In this document: positions 1 to 8,848 of the stretch, one piece after another | Numbering within the stretch: position 1 is the stretch's first letter | How the letters are laid out: each line of letters opens with the position of its first letter | Assembly (NCBI RefSeq): GCF_009697385.1 | Contig: NZ_VUNL01000002.1 | Span: forward strand, 186,001 to 250,000 | Reading direction: 5' to 3' | From: Wylensekiella montiformis | GTDB taxonomy: Bacteria > Bacillota > Negativicutes > Selenomonadales > Selenomonadaceae | DNA length: 64,000 nucleotides | Made by a program: the position numbers and the translations under genes | The notes under the pieces: model-generated | What the model saw: only the letters and a program-made list of their open reading frames with translations | Told to the model about the DNA's origin: nothing | Database searches by the model: none

Positions 1-214
1 AGAACTGCGCCAGCTGTGCCAGATATTCGCTGTTGTCCTGCGGGTCCAGCGGGTCCTGATACTGCATCTGCGTAACCAGAAGCTGCAGGAACGCATCCTT
101 TCCCAATGCGCTGTTTGAGGACGATGCGCTGGCGCTGGACGCCTGCGATTGATTATACGCTTCTACCGTCTGCGTCACACCGTCTTTGGTAATCGTATTC
201 AGGGTGTTCGACAT
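1..214 (-). CDS. flgD: Flagellar hook assembly scaffold FlgD (partial, N-terminal 71 codons)
   Basis: FlgD caps the growing hook outside the cell and guides hook subunit assembly. Only the N-terminus lies in the window; the gene runs off the left edge. After a Ser/Ala/Gln-rich linker the translation shows the family signature LGKDAFLQLLVTQM-x-QDPLDP around residues 38-57, the export and rod-binding segment typical of FlgD. It starts at ATG 214 behind a clear GGAGGAGACA site and follows fliK after 26 bases, the usual fliK-flgD order. No hook-capping domain can be checked here. Confidence 0.93.
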   Translation of the reverse strand, partial: MSNTLNTITKDGVTQTVEAYNQSQASSASASSSNSALGKDAFLQLLVTQMQYQDPLDPQDNSEYLAQLAQF

Positions 215-240
215 GTTGTCTCCTCCTTCATCCTTTGTGA

Positions 241-1881
241 TCAAATCCGATAATCCACACCATCCGCAGCAGAACGCTGTGAATCCTGGACTGCAACGAC
301 GTTCAGCGGGTCATCGTCCTCATATACTCCGGCATCCATGGCTGCTCCCCGAACCAATCGGCGGTTTCCGCCCTGTCCGTTTTGCCACGCCTGCTGTCCC
401 TGCTCCTGCGGAAGCTGTCCATCTGATAATCCGGCATAGACTTCCACGCTGTCCACCTTGAGCCCCTGCTGATTCAATTCCTGACGAAGCTGAACCAGCG
501 AATTCTCTATAATCGTCCGGACCTGTGCGTTATCGCTGTGGAACGACGCATTCACCGCGCCGTTCTCACTGACGGACACCTTGAGTGTCAACTCTCCGAG
601 ATGCTGCGGATTCAGCTTGATCACCATCTGCGTATCGCCGGTGTTCCGGATCAGGCGCGCATGTTCGACAATCTGGCGCGGCACGCCATAATCGCTTTGC
701 ATTTGCTGCGGCACGGACTCCGCCGGCGCCGATGACGAAAGGCTGCTTTGAAGGGTCTGCTGAAACGTGCCGGCCGAAACCGTATGCGACGCTCCCGCCT
801 CCGAACGCACCGCGGACGGTGCCGCCTCGCGGAGCGAACGCTCCGGTAAAACCACCGCATCGCCGGTTTTGACCGCCGGATTCTCTGCATCCGCAGCAGC
901 CGGTCTGTCGTCTGCAATCGGCGTCAGTCGGGTATCCTGCCGCCCGTTGCTTTGCTGCATTTCCTGCTGCTCACTCTGCGCATCGCCGTTTCCCTGAGGC
1001 ATATCCCCGTCAGGCATCACCCTGCGCCGGTCTTCCACCGAAACAGCCGCCGTCCCGAAAAAGCCGGAAAGGTTCTTTCCCTCCGCCTTTTTTTCTGTGT
1101 CCGGCGAATTTCCGGCGGATTGCTGCTGTAACGCAACAGCATCCTGCAGCATGCCAATAACGCTGGCATCACCCGCGACGGAATCCGTCTGCAGATTTTG
1201 CAATGCAGATGCCGTTATGCTCGCCTGTTGCTGAACCGGATTTGTTTCCACAGCCCCCGCAGCGGAGTTTTCCCTTGCGGCAGGCAGCGCCTGCTGGTCG
1301 GACAGCAAAAGGTTCTGCAAAGAAACCGGGTCAGACAGAACCGCTGTATTTGGCAAAGCATCGGCCGCCGGAGAAAGAGAACCGGTTTGTTCGGCCGTCA
1401 GCGGCTGTCCGGAAAGCATGGCCAGAAAATTTTGCTGGCGAAGCTTTTGGCCGGCCGGCTGTGGAATCAGGCTTTGAAGATCCCCTGTCGTATTTTGCAT
1501 GGCGGCGACGCCGTTCCCGGCCGTGTTCATACCCGGCAAAAACGATTCGGAGACCGCGCCGTTTTCAGTCGTCAGGGCCGTGTTTTCCTGCGTCATGACC
1601 GTCCCCGTCTCCTGCGGAACCAAGGCCATACCTGCTGCCAGAAGAGTCCGTACAGCCTGTTTCCCTTCATCCGGCTCAGGACTCTCTGCCTTGCCTTCCG
1701 CCGGCTTAGACGATTCCGTCGTCAGAGCCGCCGCATCTTTCTCCATGCGGCTCATCGCAGTATCAAAGGAATCCTGACCACGGCTGGTTCCCTTTCCGGT
1801 CCGGGCCGCCGCTTTTGTACTCTGCCCTTTTTGTGCGGCCTGCGGCTGAACGGAAACCGCCATCATATCTGCTGTATTCAC
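241..1881 (-). CDS. fliK: Flagellar hook-length control protein FliK
   Basis: FliK is the secreted ruler that switches the flagellar export apparatus from hook to filament substrates. The 546-residue product has a long low-complexity Gln/Ala/Ser-rich body and a C-terminal Flg_hook domain at about residues 415-490, recognised by the LNPQHLGELTLKV core followed by LRQELNQQGLKVDSVEV. Start is GTG 1881, eight bases after GGAGGT. The body is poorly conserved in the family, so the call rests on the C-terminal domain and position next to flgD. A terminator and a sigma-28-like promoter separate it from the operon upstream. Confidence 0.92.
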   Translation of the reverse strand: MNTADMMAVSVQPQAAQKGQSTKAAARTGKGTSRGQDSFDTAMSRMEKDAAALTTESSKPAEGKAESPEPDEGKQAVRTLLAAGMALVPQETGTVMTQENTALTTENGAVSESFLPGMNTAGNGVAAMQNTTGDLQSLIPQPAGQKLRQQNFLAMLSGQPLTAEQTGSLSPAADALPNTAVLSDPVSLQNLLLSDQQALPAARENSAAGAVETNPVQQQASITASALQNLQTDSVAGDASVIGMLQDAVALQQQSAGNSPDTEKKAEGKNLSGFFGTAAVSVEDRRRVMPDGDMPQGNGDAQSEQQEMQQSNGRQDTRLTPIADDRPAAADAENPAVKTGDAVVLPERSLREAAPSAVRSEAGASHTVSAGTFQQTLQSSLSSSAPAESVPQQMQSDYGVPRQIVEHARLIRNTGDTQMVIKLNPQHLGELTLKVSVSENGAVNASFHSDNAQVRTIIENSLVQLRQELNQQGLKVDSVEVYAGLSDGQLPQEQGQQAWQNGQGGNRRLVRGAAMDAGVYEDDDPLNVVAVQDSQRSAADGVDYRI

Positions 1882-1906
1882 TATCTCTCACCTCCCCACG
1901 ATAGTA

Positions 1907-1933
1907 TTATCGTAACAAATCATAAAATCCTTA
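1907..1933 (-). promoter_or_regulatory. Sigma-28 (FliA/SigD)-like promoter for fliK-flgD
   Basis: On the minus strand TAAG, 15 bases, then TACGATAA; the flagellar sigma-28 consensus is TAAA-N15-GCCGATAA. Spacing is exact and three of twelve positions differ. It lies between the terminator after the MotE-like gene and the fliK start. Inferred from motif only. Confidence 0.5.
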
Positions 1934-1969
1934 AATAAAAAAACTCCTCCCCCGCCGGGAAGGAGTTCG
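1934..1969 (-). terminator. Intrinsic terminator after the MotE-like gene
   Basis: On the minus strand AACTCCTTCCC, loop GGC, GGGGGAGGAGTT, then seven T. It overlaps the end of the MotE-like gene and would partly insulate fliK-flgD from the upstream flagellar genes. Confidence 0.85.
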
Positions 1970-1970
1970 T

Positions 1971-2588
1971 TTACGGAGTGACCGATGGTGAAGCGTCTCC
2001 CGTCTGGCCGTTCTGCTGCTCCATCATCTTGCGGATATCTTCTTCCGTATTGACTTTTTTTCTGGTTCCTTCATACATCAGCTGGGTCAGGCGGGCCGTC
2101 TTGGACGGCTCGAATTCCGACAAAACCTTCGCGGCATTCCCCTCGTCCATTCGCTGCAGAATGGCGATGCAGAGATCATCATCCAGAGAATCCATGGCTT
2201 CCGCTGCATCGCGCGGCTTCATCTCATTATAGAGACGGGCCAGCTTGGATACGCGTTTTCGTTCAGCCGCTTCGCGCTCTTTCATCTGCTTCTCGATTTC
2301 CTTTTTGGAGATCACCACTTTCGAAGACTGTTTTTTGTCCGGTTCCGGCTTGACATCCTCCACTGGCGTATTGTCCATATCCTGCTGGCTTGGTGCGGGC
2401 TTAACGAAAAGCTGCCCGATAAACGGCAGATTGTACAGTCCCAGCTTTTCATTCGCCGACTGTGTATCAAAAAGCCGCAGATAGATGCCAAGAGCAAATC
2501 CTCCAATCACAAGAACCAGCAGCAAAAACAGCATGAGCAGCAGCTTCACGATTTTTTTTCCTTTTTTCTTCGGCGTTTCCTCAGCCAT
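1971..2588 (-). CDS. MotE-like/YlxF-type flagellar membrane protein with MgtE-N-like domain
   Basis: A 205-residue protein with a Lys-rich cytoplasmic N-terminus, one membrane segment at about residues 14-34, a charged coiled-coil linker rich in Lys/Glu at about 85-120, and a C-terminal region of FliG/MgtE-N type (YNEMKPRDAAEAMDSLDDDL, then ILQRMDEGNAAKVLSEF). Proteins of this architecture sit in Firmicute flagellar operons between fliJ and fliK (YlxF in Bacillus) and are thought to act at the motor or export base. The exact role is not established. Starts at ATG 2588. Confidence 0.78.
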   Translation of the reverse strand: MAEETPKKKGKKIVKLLLMLFLLLVLVIGGFALGIYLRLFDTQSANEKLGLYNLPFIGQLFVKPAPSQQDMDNTPVEDVKPEPDKKQSSKVVISKKEIEKQMKEREAAERKRVSKLARLYNEMKPRDAAEAMDSLDDDLCIAILQRMDEGNAAKVLSEFEPSKTARLTQLMYEGTRKKVNTEEDIRKMMEQQNGQTGDASPSVTP

Positions 2589-2639
2589 CGTATTCCCTGC
2601 CTTTACCTAGAATCAATTCGCGATGCAGATCCCATCAGA

Positions 2640-3257
2640 TCAATGATACAGATCCAGCACCTTGTTCACATAGTTCTGCGTCTCCCGGTAAGGCGGCACA
2701 CCGCCGTAATCCCGGACTGCCTGCGGACCGGCATTGTAAGCGGCCACGGCCTTGCGGATATCGCCGTCGAACGAATCCAGCATCTCACGCAAATACTTGG
2801 CACCGCCCTCGATATTCTGCTTCTTATCATACGGATTCACACCGAGCGATGCCGCCGTATCCGGCATGAGCTGCATAACACCGACTGCTCCCGCTGACGA
2901 AGTCGCATCCTGATTGCCGCCGGATTCCACCTGAGCAATGGCCGACAGAAGTTTCGGATCAACCCGGTATTTTTTCGCAGCCCCATCGATCAGTACACCG
3001 AGGCTCCGATCGGCCAAGGGCAGATTTTCCGATACCGTCGGAAAAGAAATGCGCTGCCCTGTCTTTCCGCCATCCGACGAAATATTCACCGCAGCCGGAT
3101 CATCCGGCGAAACGGAACGAGTCCCATCGCTCTTCTGCATTTCCCTCTGCAGATGCTGCTGAAACGTCACGCCCGGGACCCCTCCCGGTATGCCGAACTT
3201 CTCCTGAAGCTGAGCGATTCTTGCCTGTACATGACGTATTCCCGAAACATCGATCAT
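2640..3257 (-). CDS. SLT-family lytic transglycosylase encoded in the flagellar operon
   Basis: Cleaves peptidoglycan glycan strands, probably to open the wall for the flagellar rod. The 205-residue product has a roughly 80-residue leader without an evident signal peptide and a C-terminal SLT domain (about 85-205): catalytic Glu111 in AQVESGGNQ, then GAVGVMQLMPDTA and AAYNAGPQAVRDYGG. The start overlaps the fliJ stop by ATGA, so the two are translationally coupled. Lack of a Sec signal and the location suggest export through the flagellar apparatus, an inference. It takes the place of the FlgJ muramidase of enterobacteria. Confidence 0.88.
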   Translation of the reverse strand: MIDVSGIRHVQARIAQLQEKFGIPGGVPGVTFQQHLQREMQKSDGTRSVSPDDPAAVNISSDGGKTGQRISFPTVSENLPLADRSLGVLIDGAAKKYRVDPKLLSAIAQVESGGNQDATSSAGAVGVMQLMPDTAASLGVNPYDKKQNIEGGAKYLREMLDSFDGDIRKAVAAYNAGPQAVRDYGGVPPYRETQNYVNKVLDLYH

Positions 3258-3718
3258 GAAGCTTCCCCCACTTTCCTTCTCATCGTAAGCTGCAGCCCGA
3301 TTTCATCGAGCATCTTCTGCTCTTCCTTCAAAGCTTCCTCCTGATATTCACTGAACCGTTTTTCCCGAAGCTGCTCGATGCTCTTCAGTTTGCTCATGGA
3401 TTCCATGAGCTCCCTGAGCTTTTTTTGCTTTTCACCGCGAAGCTGCAGATTGATGTTCTGCTGCATCCCGATCTGCTCCCGTTTCCAGGCGAAGAAGCTG
3501 TTGAAGGTCATTAACCGTCCGACGGTAACCCTCGTCCCCTCAGAAGAAAGGGCTTCATAATCGCGCTGCCCCTGCTGCATTTCAGCCAGCAGGACAGCCA
3601 GCGCTTGTTTCCCTTCCTCCAGATTCCGGGAGGCTTCGGCAAAAGCGGTTTTCGCATCTTCTTTTTTCATGCGCGTTACCTTGAGCAGCGTTTCCAGCTG
3701 AAACTTGAATTTTTTCAT
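3254..3718 (-). CDS. fliJ: Flagellar export chaperone FliJ
   Basis: FliJ is a small coiled-coil protein in the export gate-ATPase complex that escorts chaperones and resembles the gamma stalk of F-ATPases. The 154-residue product starts with the family opening MKKFKFQLETLLKVTRMKK and is predicted helical throughout, with heptads of Leu/Met. ATG 3718 is preferred over GTG 3727, which overlaps the fliI stop, because it matches the family N-terminus. It sits directly after fliI and overlaps the transglycosylase gene. Confidence 0.88.
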   Translation of the reverse strand: MKKFKFQLETLLKVTRMKKEDAKTAFAEASRNLEEGKQALAVLLAEMQQGQRDYEALSSEGTRVTVGRLMTFNSFFAWKREQIGMQQNINLQLRGEKQKKLRELMESMSKLKSIEQLREKRFSEYQEEALKEEQKMLDEIGLQLTMRRKVGEAS

Positions 3719-3723
3719 TTCTT

Positions 3724-5064
3724 TCACCCGGATATCCCGATCAGCTTTTTCTCCGTTTCTTCATAAGTATCCAACTCGAAAATCCCCTGACAGAGGAATT
3801 CGTTGATCGCATCGATTTTCTCAATGGACTCGTCGATTTTGGCACTGGAGCCCTTGACATAAGCACCGATATGAATGAGATCTTCCGCGTCGCGATATAC
3901 AGCCATGAGCTGACGCATCTGCTGCGCCGCTTTGAGATGTTCCGGCGAGACCACTTCATTCATCACACGGCTGACGCTCGTCATGATATCGATCGCCGGA
4001 AAATGATTCTGTGCGGCAATGTTTCGTGAAAGAACGATATGCCCGTCCAAAATACTTCGCACTGCGTCGGCGATCGGTTCATTCATGTCATCGCCGTCCA
4101 CCAGCACCGTGTAGATTCCGGTGATCGAGCCTTTCCCGCTGGTTCCTGCCCGTTCGAGCAGGCGGGGAAGCATCGCAAACACAGAGGGCGTATAGCCGCG
4201 CGTCGCCGGCGGCTCGCCAATGGTGAGTCCCACCTCGCGCTGCGCCATCGCAAACCGCGTAACAGAATCCATCATCAAGATCACTTTGTGCCCCTGATCA
4301 CGGAAATACTCCGCAATCGCCGTGGCGGTCATAGCTCCTTTGATGCGGACAAGAGCAGGCTGATCCGATGTCGCTACAACGACGACCGACCGCTTCATGC
4401 CTTCTTCGCCCAGATCCCGCTCGATAAAATCACGGACCTCTCGTCCGCGCTCACCAACCAGGGCAATGACGCTGATGTCTGCCTCTGTGTTGCGGGCAAT
4501 CATGGAAAGCAGCGTCGACTTGCCCACGCCGGACCCAGCCATGATACCGATACGCTGCCCCTCGCCCATCGTAATCAGCCCGTCAATGGCCCGCACTCCG
4601 ACATAAAGATGATTGCAGATGCGGGGTCTGGTCAGCGGCGGCGGCGGATCCGCCTGCAAAGGATATTCCTCCTTGCAAAGCAGCGGCCCCTTGTCATCCA
4701 TGGGATTGCCCAATCCATCCAGCACGCGTCCCAAAAGCTCCGGCCCTACCTTGGCTTTCAGCAGCTTCTGCGCAGACACGACTTCACAGCCCGGGCCAAT
4801 GCCCTGCATCTCGCCGACCGGCATAAGCATGACGCGTCCATCCCGAAAACCGACCACCTCAGCGGGAACAGGCGGAACACCCGGAAAATGGGAATGAATA
4901 TAACAGAGCTCGCCGACGCTGACGAGCGGTCCCTGCGATTCAATGACCAGTCCGATAACCTGTGTAACTTTCCCCGTCAGTTTCATAGACGGGCAGGAAC
5001 GAACCGCATCCGTGAATTTGTCCATATTCAATTTCCATGTATTGCTGCCGACATTTTCACTCAT
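3724..5064 (-). CDS. fliI: Flagellum-specific ATPase FliI
   Basis: FliI is the hexameric ATPase that energises substrate unfolding and release during flagellar protein export. The 446-residue product has the beta-barrel N-terminal domain, Walker A GSGVGKST, the GERGREVRDFIE segment, Walker B VILMMDSVTRFAMAQRE and the GEPPATRGYTPSVFAMLPRLLERAG signature that separates export ATPases from F1 beta. Start ATG 5064 overlaps the fliH stop (ATGA), consistent with coupled synthesis of the FliH2-FliI complex. The full-length family size is matched. Confidence 0.97.
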   Translation of the reverse strand: MSENVGSNTWKLNMDKFTDAVRSCPSMKLTGKVTQVIGLVIESQGPLVSVGELCYIHSHFPGVPPVPAEVVGFRDGRVMLMPVGEMQGIGPGCEVVSAQKLLKAKVGPELLGRVLDGLGNPMDDKGPLLCKEEYPLQADPPPPLTRPRICNHLYVGVRAIDGLITMGEGQRIGIMAGSGVGKSTLLSMIARNTEADISVIALVGERGREVRDFIERDLGEEGMKRSVVVVATSDQPALVRIKGAMTATAIAEYFRDQGHKVILMMDSVTRFAMAQREVGLTIGEPPATRGYTPSVFAMLPRLLERAGTSGKGSITGIYTVLVDGDDMNEPIADAVRSILDGHIVLSRNIAAQNHFPAIDIMTSVSRVMNEVVSPEHLKAAQQMRQLMAVYRDAEDLIHIGAYVKGSSAKIDESIEKIDAINEFLCQGIFELDTYEETEKKLIGISG

Positions 5065-5846
5065 AGCATTACTTCCCGAACTGCCTGCTTCAGCAGTTCC
5101 ATCCGGGTCGCCAGACGGGCATCTACACTGCCGTTCGGCGTTTCAATCAGACAATCCCCCGGCTTCAGACTGTCATCGGACTTGACGGACAGGATCGCAT
5201 CGCCATAGGTCAGAATGGAGCGAAACTCCTCCCTGGCCATTAACACCAGATCGTAGCTGTCCGGCGGAACATGAACGATCAATTCCTTCTGATCCTTAAC
5301 CTGCTCGATCGCCTCCCGCACCACAGGAAGAACGACCTGCGGCACATCAATAAAATGCTGCGGCAGAATCTTATCGACCACACTCATGACAACAGAAACC
5401 ACATCCTGCTCCGCCTGACGGACATAATCCTGCGTGGCCTTTTTGGCATCCTGCAGAGTCTTTTCCGCCTTGGCGTTCGCCTCTCGTATCGTCCCGGCCA
5501 TTTCTTCCCGTACCTTCCGGCTGCCGTCCTCATGTCCGGCTTCATAGCCTTCGCGGCGGCCCTCCTGCCGGGCGTTTTCCCGAAGCGCTTCGATCTCCTG
5601 CTGCGCTTCCTGAATCAGGCGGTCATGCTCTGCCTGCGCCTCCTGCCGAAGCACCTCGGCATGAATCCGTGCGTCCTCCAGCATAGACGAGGCGCGCTTT
5701 TCCTTTTCTGCAATCTCTGCCAGCATATTATTCATGGATTCATCATCCATAGGGGCAGGAGCCGCCGGCTCCGGTTTTTGGGGAACCGGCGTATCAATAT
5801 AATGAGGGTTGTCTTTCCAGACGGCTGCTTTGATAACCTTAGACAA
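5061..5846 (-). CDS. fliH: Flagellar assembly protein FliH
   Basis: FliH binds and regulates the FliI ATPase and tethers it to the C-ring. The 261-residue product has a Pro-rich N-terminus, a long Glu/Ala/Gln coiled coil (about 40-150, including the GYEAGHEDG glycine-repeat region) and a C-terminal V-ATPase E-subunit-like domain ending around DCLIETPNGSVDARLATRMELL. Start is TTG 5846, nine bases after GGAG, overlapping the fliG end by eight bases. Assignment rests on the C-terminal domain and the position between fliG and fliI. Confidence 0.92.
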   Translation of the reverse strand: MSKVIKAAVWKDNPHYIDTPVPQKPEPAAPAPMDDESMNNMLAEIAEKEKRASSMLEDARIHAEVLRQEAQAEHDRLIQEAQQEIEALRENARQEGRREGYEAGHEDGSRKVREEMAGTIREANAKAEKTLQDAKKATQDYVRQAEQDVVSVVMSVVDKILPQHFIDVPQVVLPVVREAIEQVKDQKELIVHVPPDSYDLVLMAREEFRSILTYGDAILSVKSDDSLKPGDCLIETPNGSVDARLATRMELLKQAVREVML

Positions 5847-6867
5847 TCATCTCGTCTCCCTGTCCACGCGAAATAACGATCTCGCCCTTGTCCTCCAAAG
5901 TGCGGATGACATTGACGATCTTCTGCTGTGCTTCTTCCACGTCGCGAATCTTGACCGGTCCCATAAACTCGATCTCTTCACGCAGCATATCGCCTGCGCG
6001 CTTCGACATGTTCTTGTATACCTTGTCGGCCACTTCCTTCGGCGTAGCCTTGAGCGCCAGCGACAGATCCTTCGTATCGACCTCGCGCAGCACAAGCTGC
6101 AGCGAACGGTCGTCCAGCTGAACAATATCCTCGAATACAAACATAAGGCGCTTGATCTCTTCGGCCAGCTCCGGGTTGTCCACCTCGAGCGTCTCGATAA
6201 TGGACTTCTCTGTGGTGCGGTCGACACGGTTGAGCACCTCGACAATCGCCTTGACACCGCCTGCCGTTGTGAAATCCTGCGTGACCAGCGTAGAAAGCTT
6301 GCGTTCAAGCACGCGTTCAATTTCGCGGATGATGTCCGGAGATGTGCGGTCCATCTGCGCGATACGCTTGGCCACATCGGCCTGCGCATCAGGCGGCAAA
6401 GACCCGAGTACCGTAGCGGCCTGATCGGGATCCAGATACGCCATAATGAGCGCGATCGTCTGCGGATGCTCGTTCTGAATAAAGTTCATCAGCTGTGACG
6501 GATCCGTCTTGCGAAGGAAATCGAACGGGCGGACCTGCAGGCTGGTAGTCAGGCGATTGATGATATCCATCGCCTTTTCGGCTCCCAGCGCCTTTTCCAG
6601 CACGCTTTGCGCATATTCCAGACCGCCAGTCGAAATATAATCCTTGGCCATGGCCATCTGATAAAATTCACTGACAACCGCCGCCTTCTGTTCCGCGCTG
6701 ACTTGCTTATGATTGGCAATCTCCAGCGTGATCCTTTCGATTTCATCATCATCCAGATGCTGAAACAGCTTGGCCGAATATTCCGGGCCGAGCGCAATGA
6801 AGAGAATGGCCGCTTTTTCCTGATTCGTCAGCTGCTCCTCACTGTCTCCATACATATCATATGCCAT
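5839..6867 (-). CDS. fliG: Flagellar motor switch protein FliG
   Basis: FliG forms the top of the C-ring and contacts the stator, converting ion flow into torque. The 342-residue product has the N-terminal domain that binds FliF (about 10-110), the middle domain with the EHPQTIALIMAYL motif around 130-150, and the C-terminal torque helix region with alternating charged residues, ending in EEIEFMGPVKIRDVEEAQQ. The ATG abuts the fliF stop codon, with GGAGG inside the end of fliF, so the two rotor proteins are probably made in ratio. Confidence 0.97.
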   Translation of the reverse strand: MAYDMYGDSEEQLTNQEKAAILFIALGPEYSAKLFQHLDDDEIERITLEIANHKQVSAEQKAAVVSEFYQMAMAKDYISTGGLEYAQSVLEKALGAEKAMDIINRLTTSLQVRPFDFLRKTDPSQLMNFIQNEHPQTIALIMAYLDPDQAATVLGSLPPDAQADVAKRIAQMDRTSPDIIREIERVLERKLSTLVTQDFTTAGGVKAIVEVLNRVDRTTEKSIIETLEVDNPELAEEIKRLMFVFEDIVQLDDRSLQLVLREVDTKDLSLALKATPKEVADKVYKNMSKRAGDMLREEIEFMGPVKIRDVEEAQQKIVNVIRTLEDKGEIVISRGQGDEMIV

Positions 6868-8457
6868 TTATTCATCCTCCGAAAGCCAGGTCTTGATAAG
6901 CATAGCCACCTCGGCCGGCTTCTGATCGATGAGCTCCTGCAGCGTCTGCTTTTCGGTAAGATGTCTCTGTTCCTCTTCGGTGAGTTCTTCCTCTTCCAAT
7001 TCGCCCGACTCCACTTTTTTCGCCCGCTCGGCGGCCAGTCTCTGCCGTTCTTCCTCTTCCAGACGCTGCTGCTCTTCCAGTGCAGCCTGCTCCTGCAGTT
7101 TTCTGCGGCGGCGCATCATAAGAGCACCGATAATCAGTGCCAGCACAAGCAAAGCAGCGGCAACTTCCATGTAGAAGATGCGGTCCGCCTTATCCTTGGC
7201 TGCCTTTTCCTCCGCGGCACGCTTGTCCTTCAGTTCTGTGCTGAACGGCAGCGGTTCGACAGAAATCGTGTCGCCCCGATCCTGATTGATGCCGGCCGCG
7301 CTGCTGACCGTACGCATAATGCTGTCCTGCTGCGTCGCGTTCACATCATCGTTGACCAGTACCGCTACATTCAGCCGCTTAATCGATCCGGGCGCTGCCA
7401 CGACCTTGGATTTTTCCTCATTAATCTCGTAATTCTTCGTTGACTCTTTTTTCTCGTAGTTCGCATTGGCATTGCCGTTCTGCGCGACATACCCCGGTAC
7501 GTTCGACTGCACACCGGCAGCGCCGCCCGGCTGGGTGGACGTCCCGCTGTACGTTTCGTTGATGTCCTGCTGGCTGCGAATGATGCCCGCATCATCGACC
7601 ACCGGAGTGAAGGTTTGTTTATCGGTCGTACGGTCATCAAAATCCAGTTCCACACTGACCCGCGCAAACGCTCTTCCCTCGCCCAGCGACTGATCCAAAA
7701 GCGACTGGATGTTTTTCTGAATCCCATCCTGCACCTTTTTGGTCATATCCAGCTGGGTCATGGTCTTGGCGCCGACGCTGTTTTCCTCATTGTCATCCGG
7801 ATCATTGAGAATCTTTCCCGTATCATCAACGATCGTGATATTCTCCGGCTTCAGCCCCTGGATACTGTTCGCCGTCAGATTCACGATTCCTTTGATTTCC
7901 TTTTTAGAAAGCTCAGCCTGCGGTTTCAGGCGCAGCATGATAGAAGCCGTCGCCGGCTTCTCATTTTTTTTGTACAGGCTGTCCTCTGGCAGGACGATAT
8001 GAACCCTTGCCTTCTCCACCGACTCGATCTGCTCGATGGTACGGGTCAGCTCTCCCTGCAATGCCTGAAGATAATTGACCTTATTCTGAAACTCGGTAAC
8101 ACCGAGTTTACTGTCATCAAAGATCTCAAACCCTTTATTGCCGCGGGGAAGGCCCTCCGAGGCAAGCTGCAGGCGTGCATCGTGAACGTTTTTGGACGGA
8201 ACCAGTATCGTCGTACCCTGCTTGTTTTCCTGTACCTCATATTGTATTTTCTGTTCTTTCAGTTTTGCTGCTACTTCGCCGGCATCCTTTGTCTCCATGT
8301 TCGTGAACAAAGGCACCATATCCGGCTTATTGCCATACCAGGCACTTATACCAATAATGGCAACGAGAATAGCCAAAGCGGACCCCAGCATAATATAACG
8401 CTGGCGTTTACTGAACCTGTTCCACAGGTCCTTATACCGCTCTTTCCAATCTCCCAT
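6868..8457 (-). CDS. fliF: Flagellar MS-ring protein FliF
   Basis: FliF builds the MS-ring in the inner membrane that houses the export gate. The 529-residue product has an N-terminal membrane helix (about residues 20-43), YscJ-like ring-building domains (about 45-220, with the GLPRGNKGFEIFD and ARVHIVLPEDSLY segments), a long Gly/Asn-rich extracytoplasmic loop, a second membrane helix near 435-455 and a cytoplasmic C-tail that binds FliG. ATG 8457 with AAGGG nine bases upstream is preferred over an in-frame TTG at 8478. Confidence 0.96.
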   Translation of the reverse strand: MGDWKERYKDLWNRFSKRQRYIMLGSALAILVAIIGISAWYGNKPDMVPLFTNMETKDAGEVAAKLKEQKIQYEVQENKQGTTILVPSKNVHDARLQLASEGLPRGNKGFEIFDDSKLGVTEFQNKVNYLQALQGELTRTIEQIESVEKARVHIVLPEDSLYKKNEKPATASIMLRLKPQAELSKKEIKGIVNLTANSIQGLKPENITIVDDTGKILNDPDDNEENSVGAKTMTQLDMTKKVQDGIQKNIQSLLDQSLGEGRAFARVSVELDFDDRTTDKQTFTPVVDDAGIIRSQQDINETYSGTSTQPGGAAGVQSNVPGYVAQNGNANANYEKKESTKNYEINEEKSKVVAAPGSIKRLNVAVLVNDDVNATQQDSIMRTVSSAAGINQDRGDTISVEPLPFSTELKDKRAAEEKAAKDKADRIFYMEVAAALLVLALIIGALMMRRRRKLQEQAALEEQQRLEEEERQRLAAERAKKVESGELEEEELTEEEQRHLTEKQTLQELIDQKPAEVAMLIKTWLSEDE

Positions 8458-8501
8458 GATCTCAATCCCTTCACGCAATGATTAACGAATGGCCGACGTA
8501 C

Positions 8502-8804
8502 TTATACCTGCATCCTCATAATTTCCTGATACGCTGAAAGCGCCCGGTTTCTGAGCTGCAAGGTCAGCTGAAGGGCAATATCAGCCTTTTGGCTGGCTAC
8601 GACCACCTGCGAGATATCCTCCACACGGCCCGCAGCCAGCAGCGCATTCTGCCGGTCTGATTCCAGCTGCAGGTCGTTGGTCTTTTTCAATGCTTCCGTG
8701 AGATATTCCCCAAATCCCTTGACCTCTTCCTTTGGCCGGGTTTCACCTAAATGACTCTCCGCGTGCATGGACACCGGCGTCATCTGCAGTGCTTGCATCT
8801 CCAT
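8502..8804 (-). CDS. fliE: Flagellar hook-basal body protein FliE
   Basis: FliE is a small secreted adaptor joining the MS-ring to the proximal rod. The 100-residue product ends with the family signature DIALQLTLQLRNRALSAYQEIMRMQV. ATG 8804 (reading MEMQAL) is chosen, with AAAGGA upstream; an upstream in-frame GTG at 8825 has no good site. Its place between flgC and fliF is conserved in Bacillus and Clostridia. Confidence 0.93.
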   Translation of the reverse strand: MEMQALQMTPVSMHAESHLGETRPKEEVKGFGEYLTEALKKTNDLQLESDRQNALLAAGRVEDISQVVVASQKADIALQLTLQLRNRALSAYQEIMRMQV

Positions 8805-8848
8805 AATCGTTATCCTTTCCCTCACTATGTCCGGAATCGTTCACCGGT

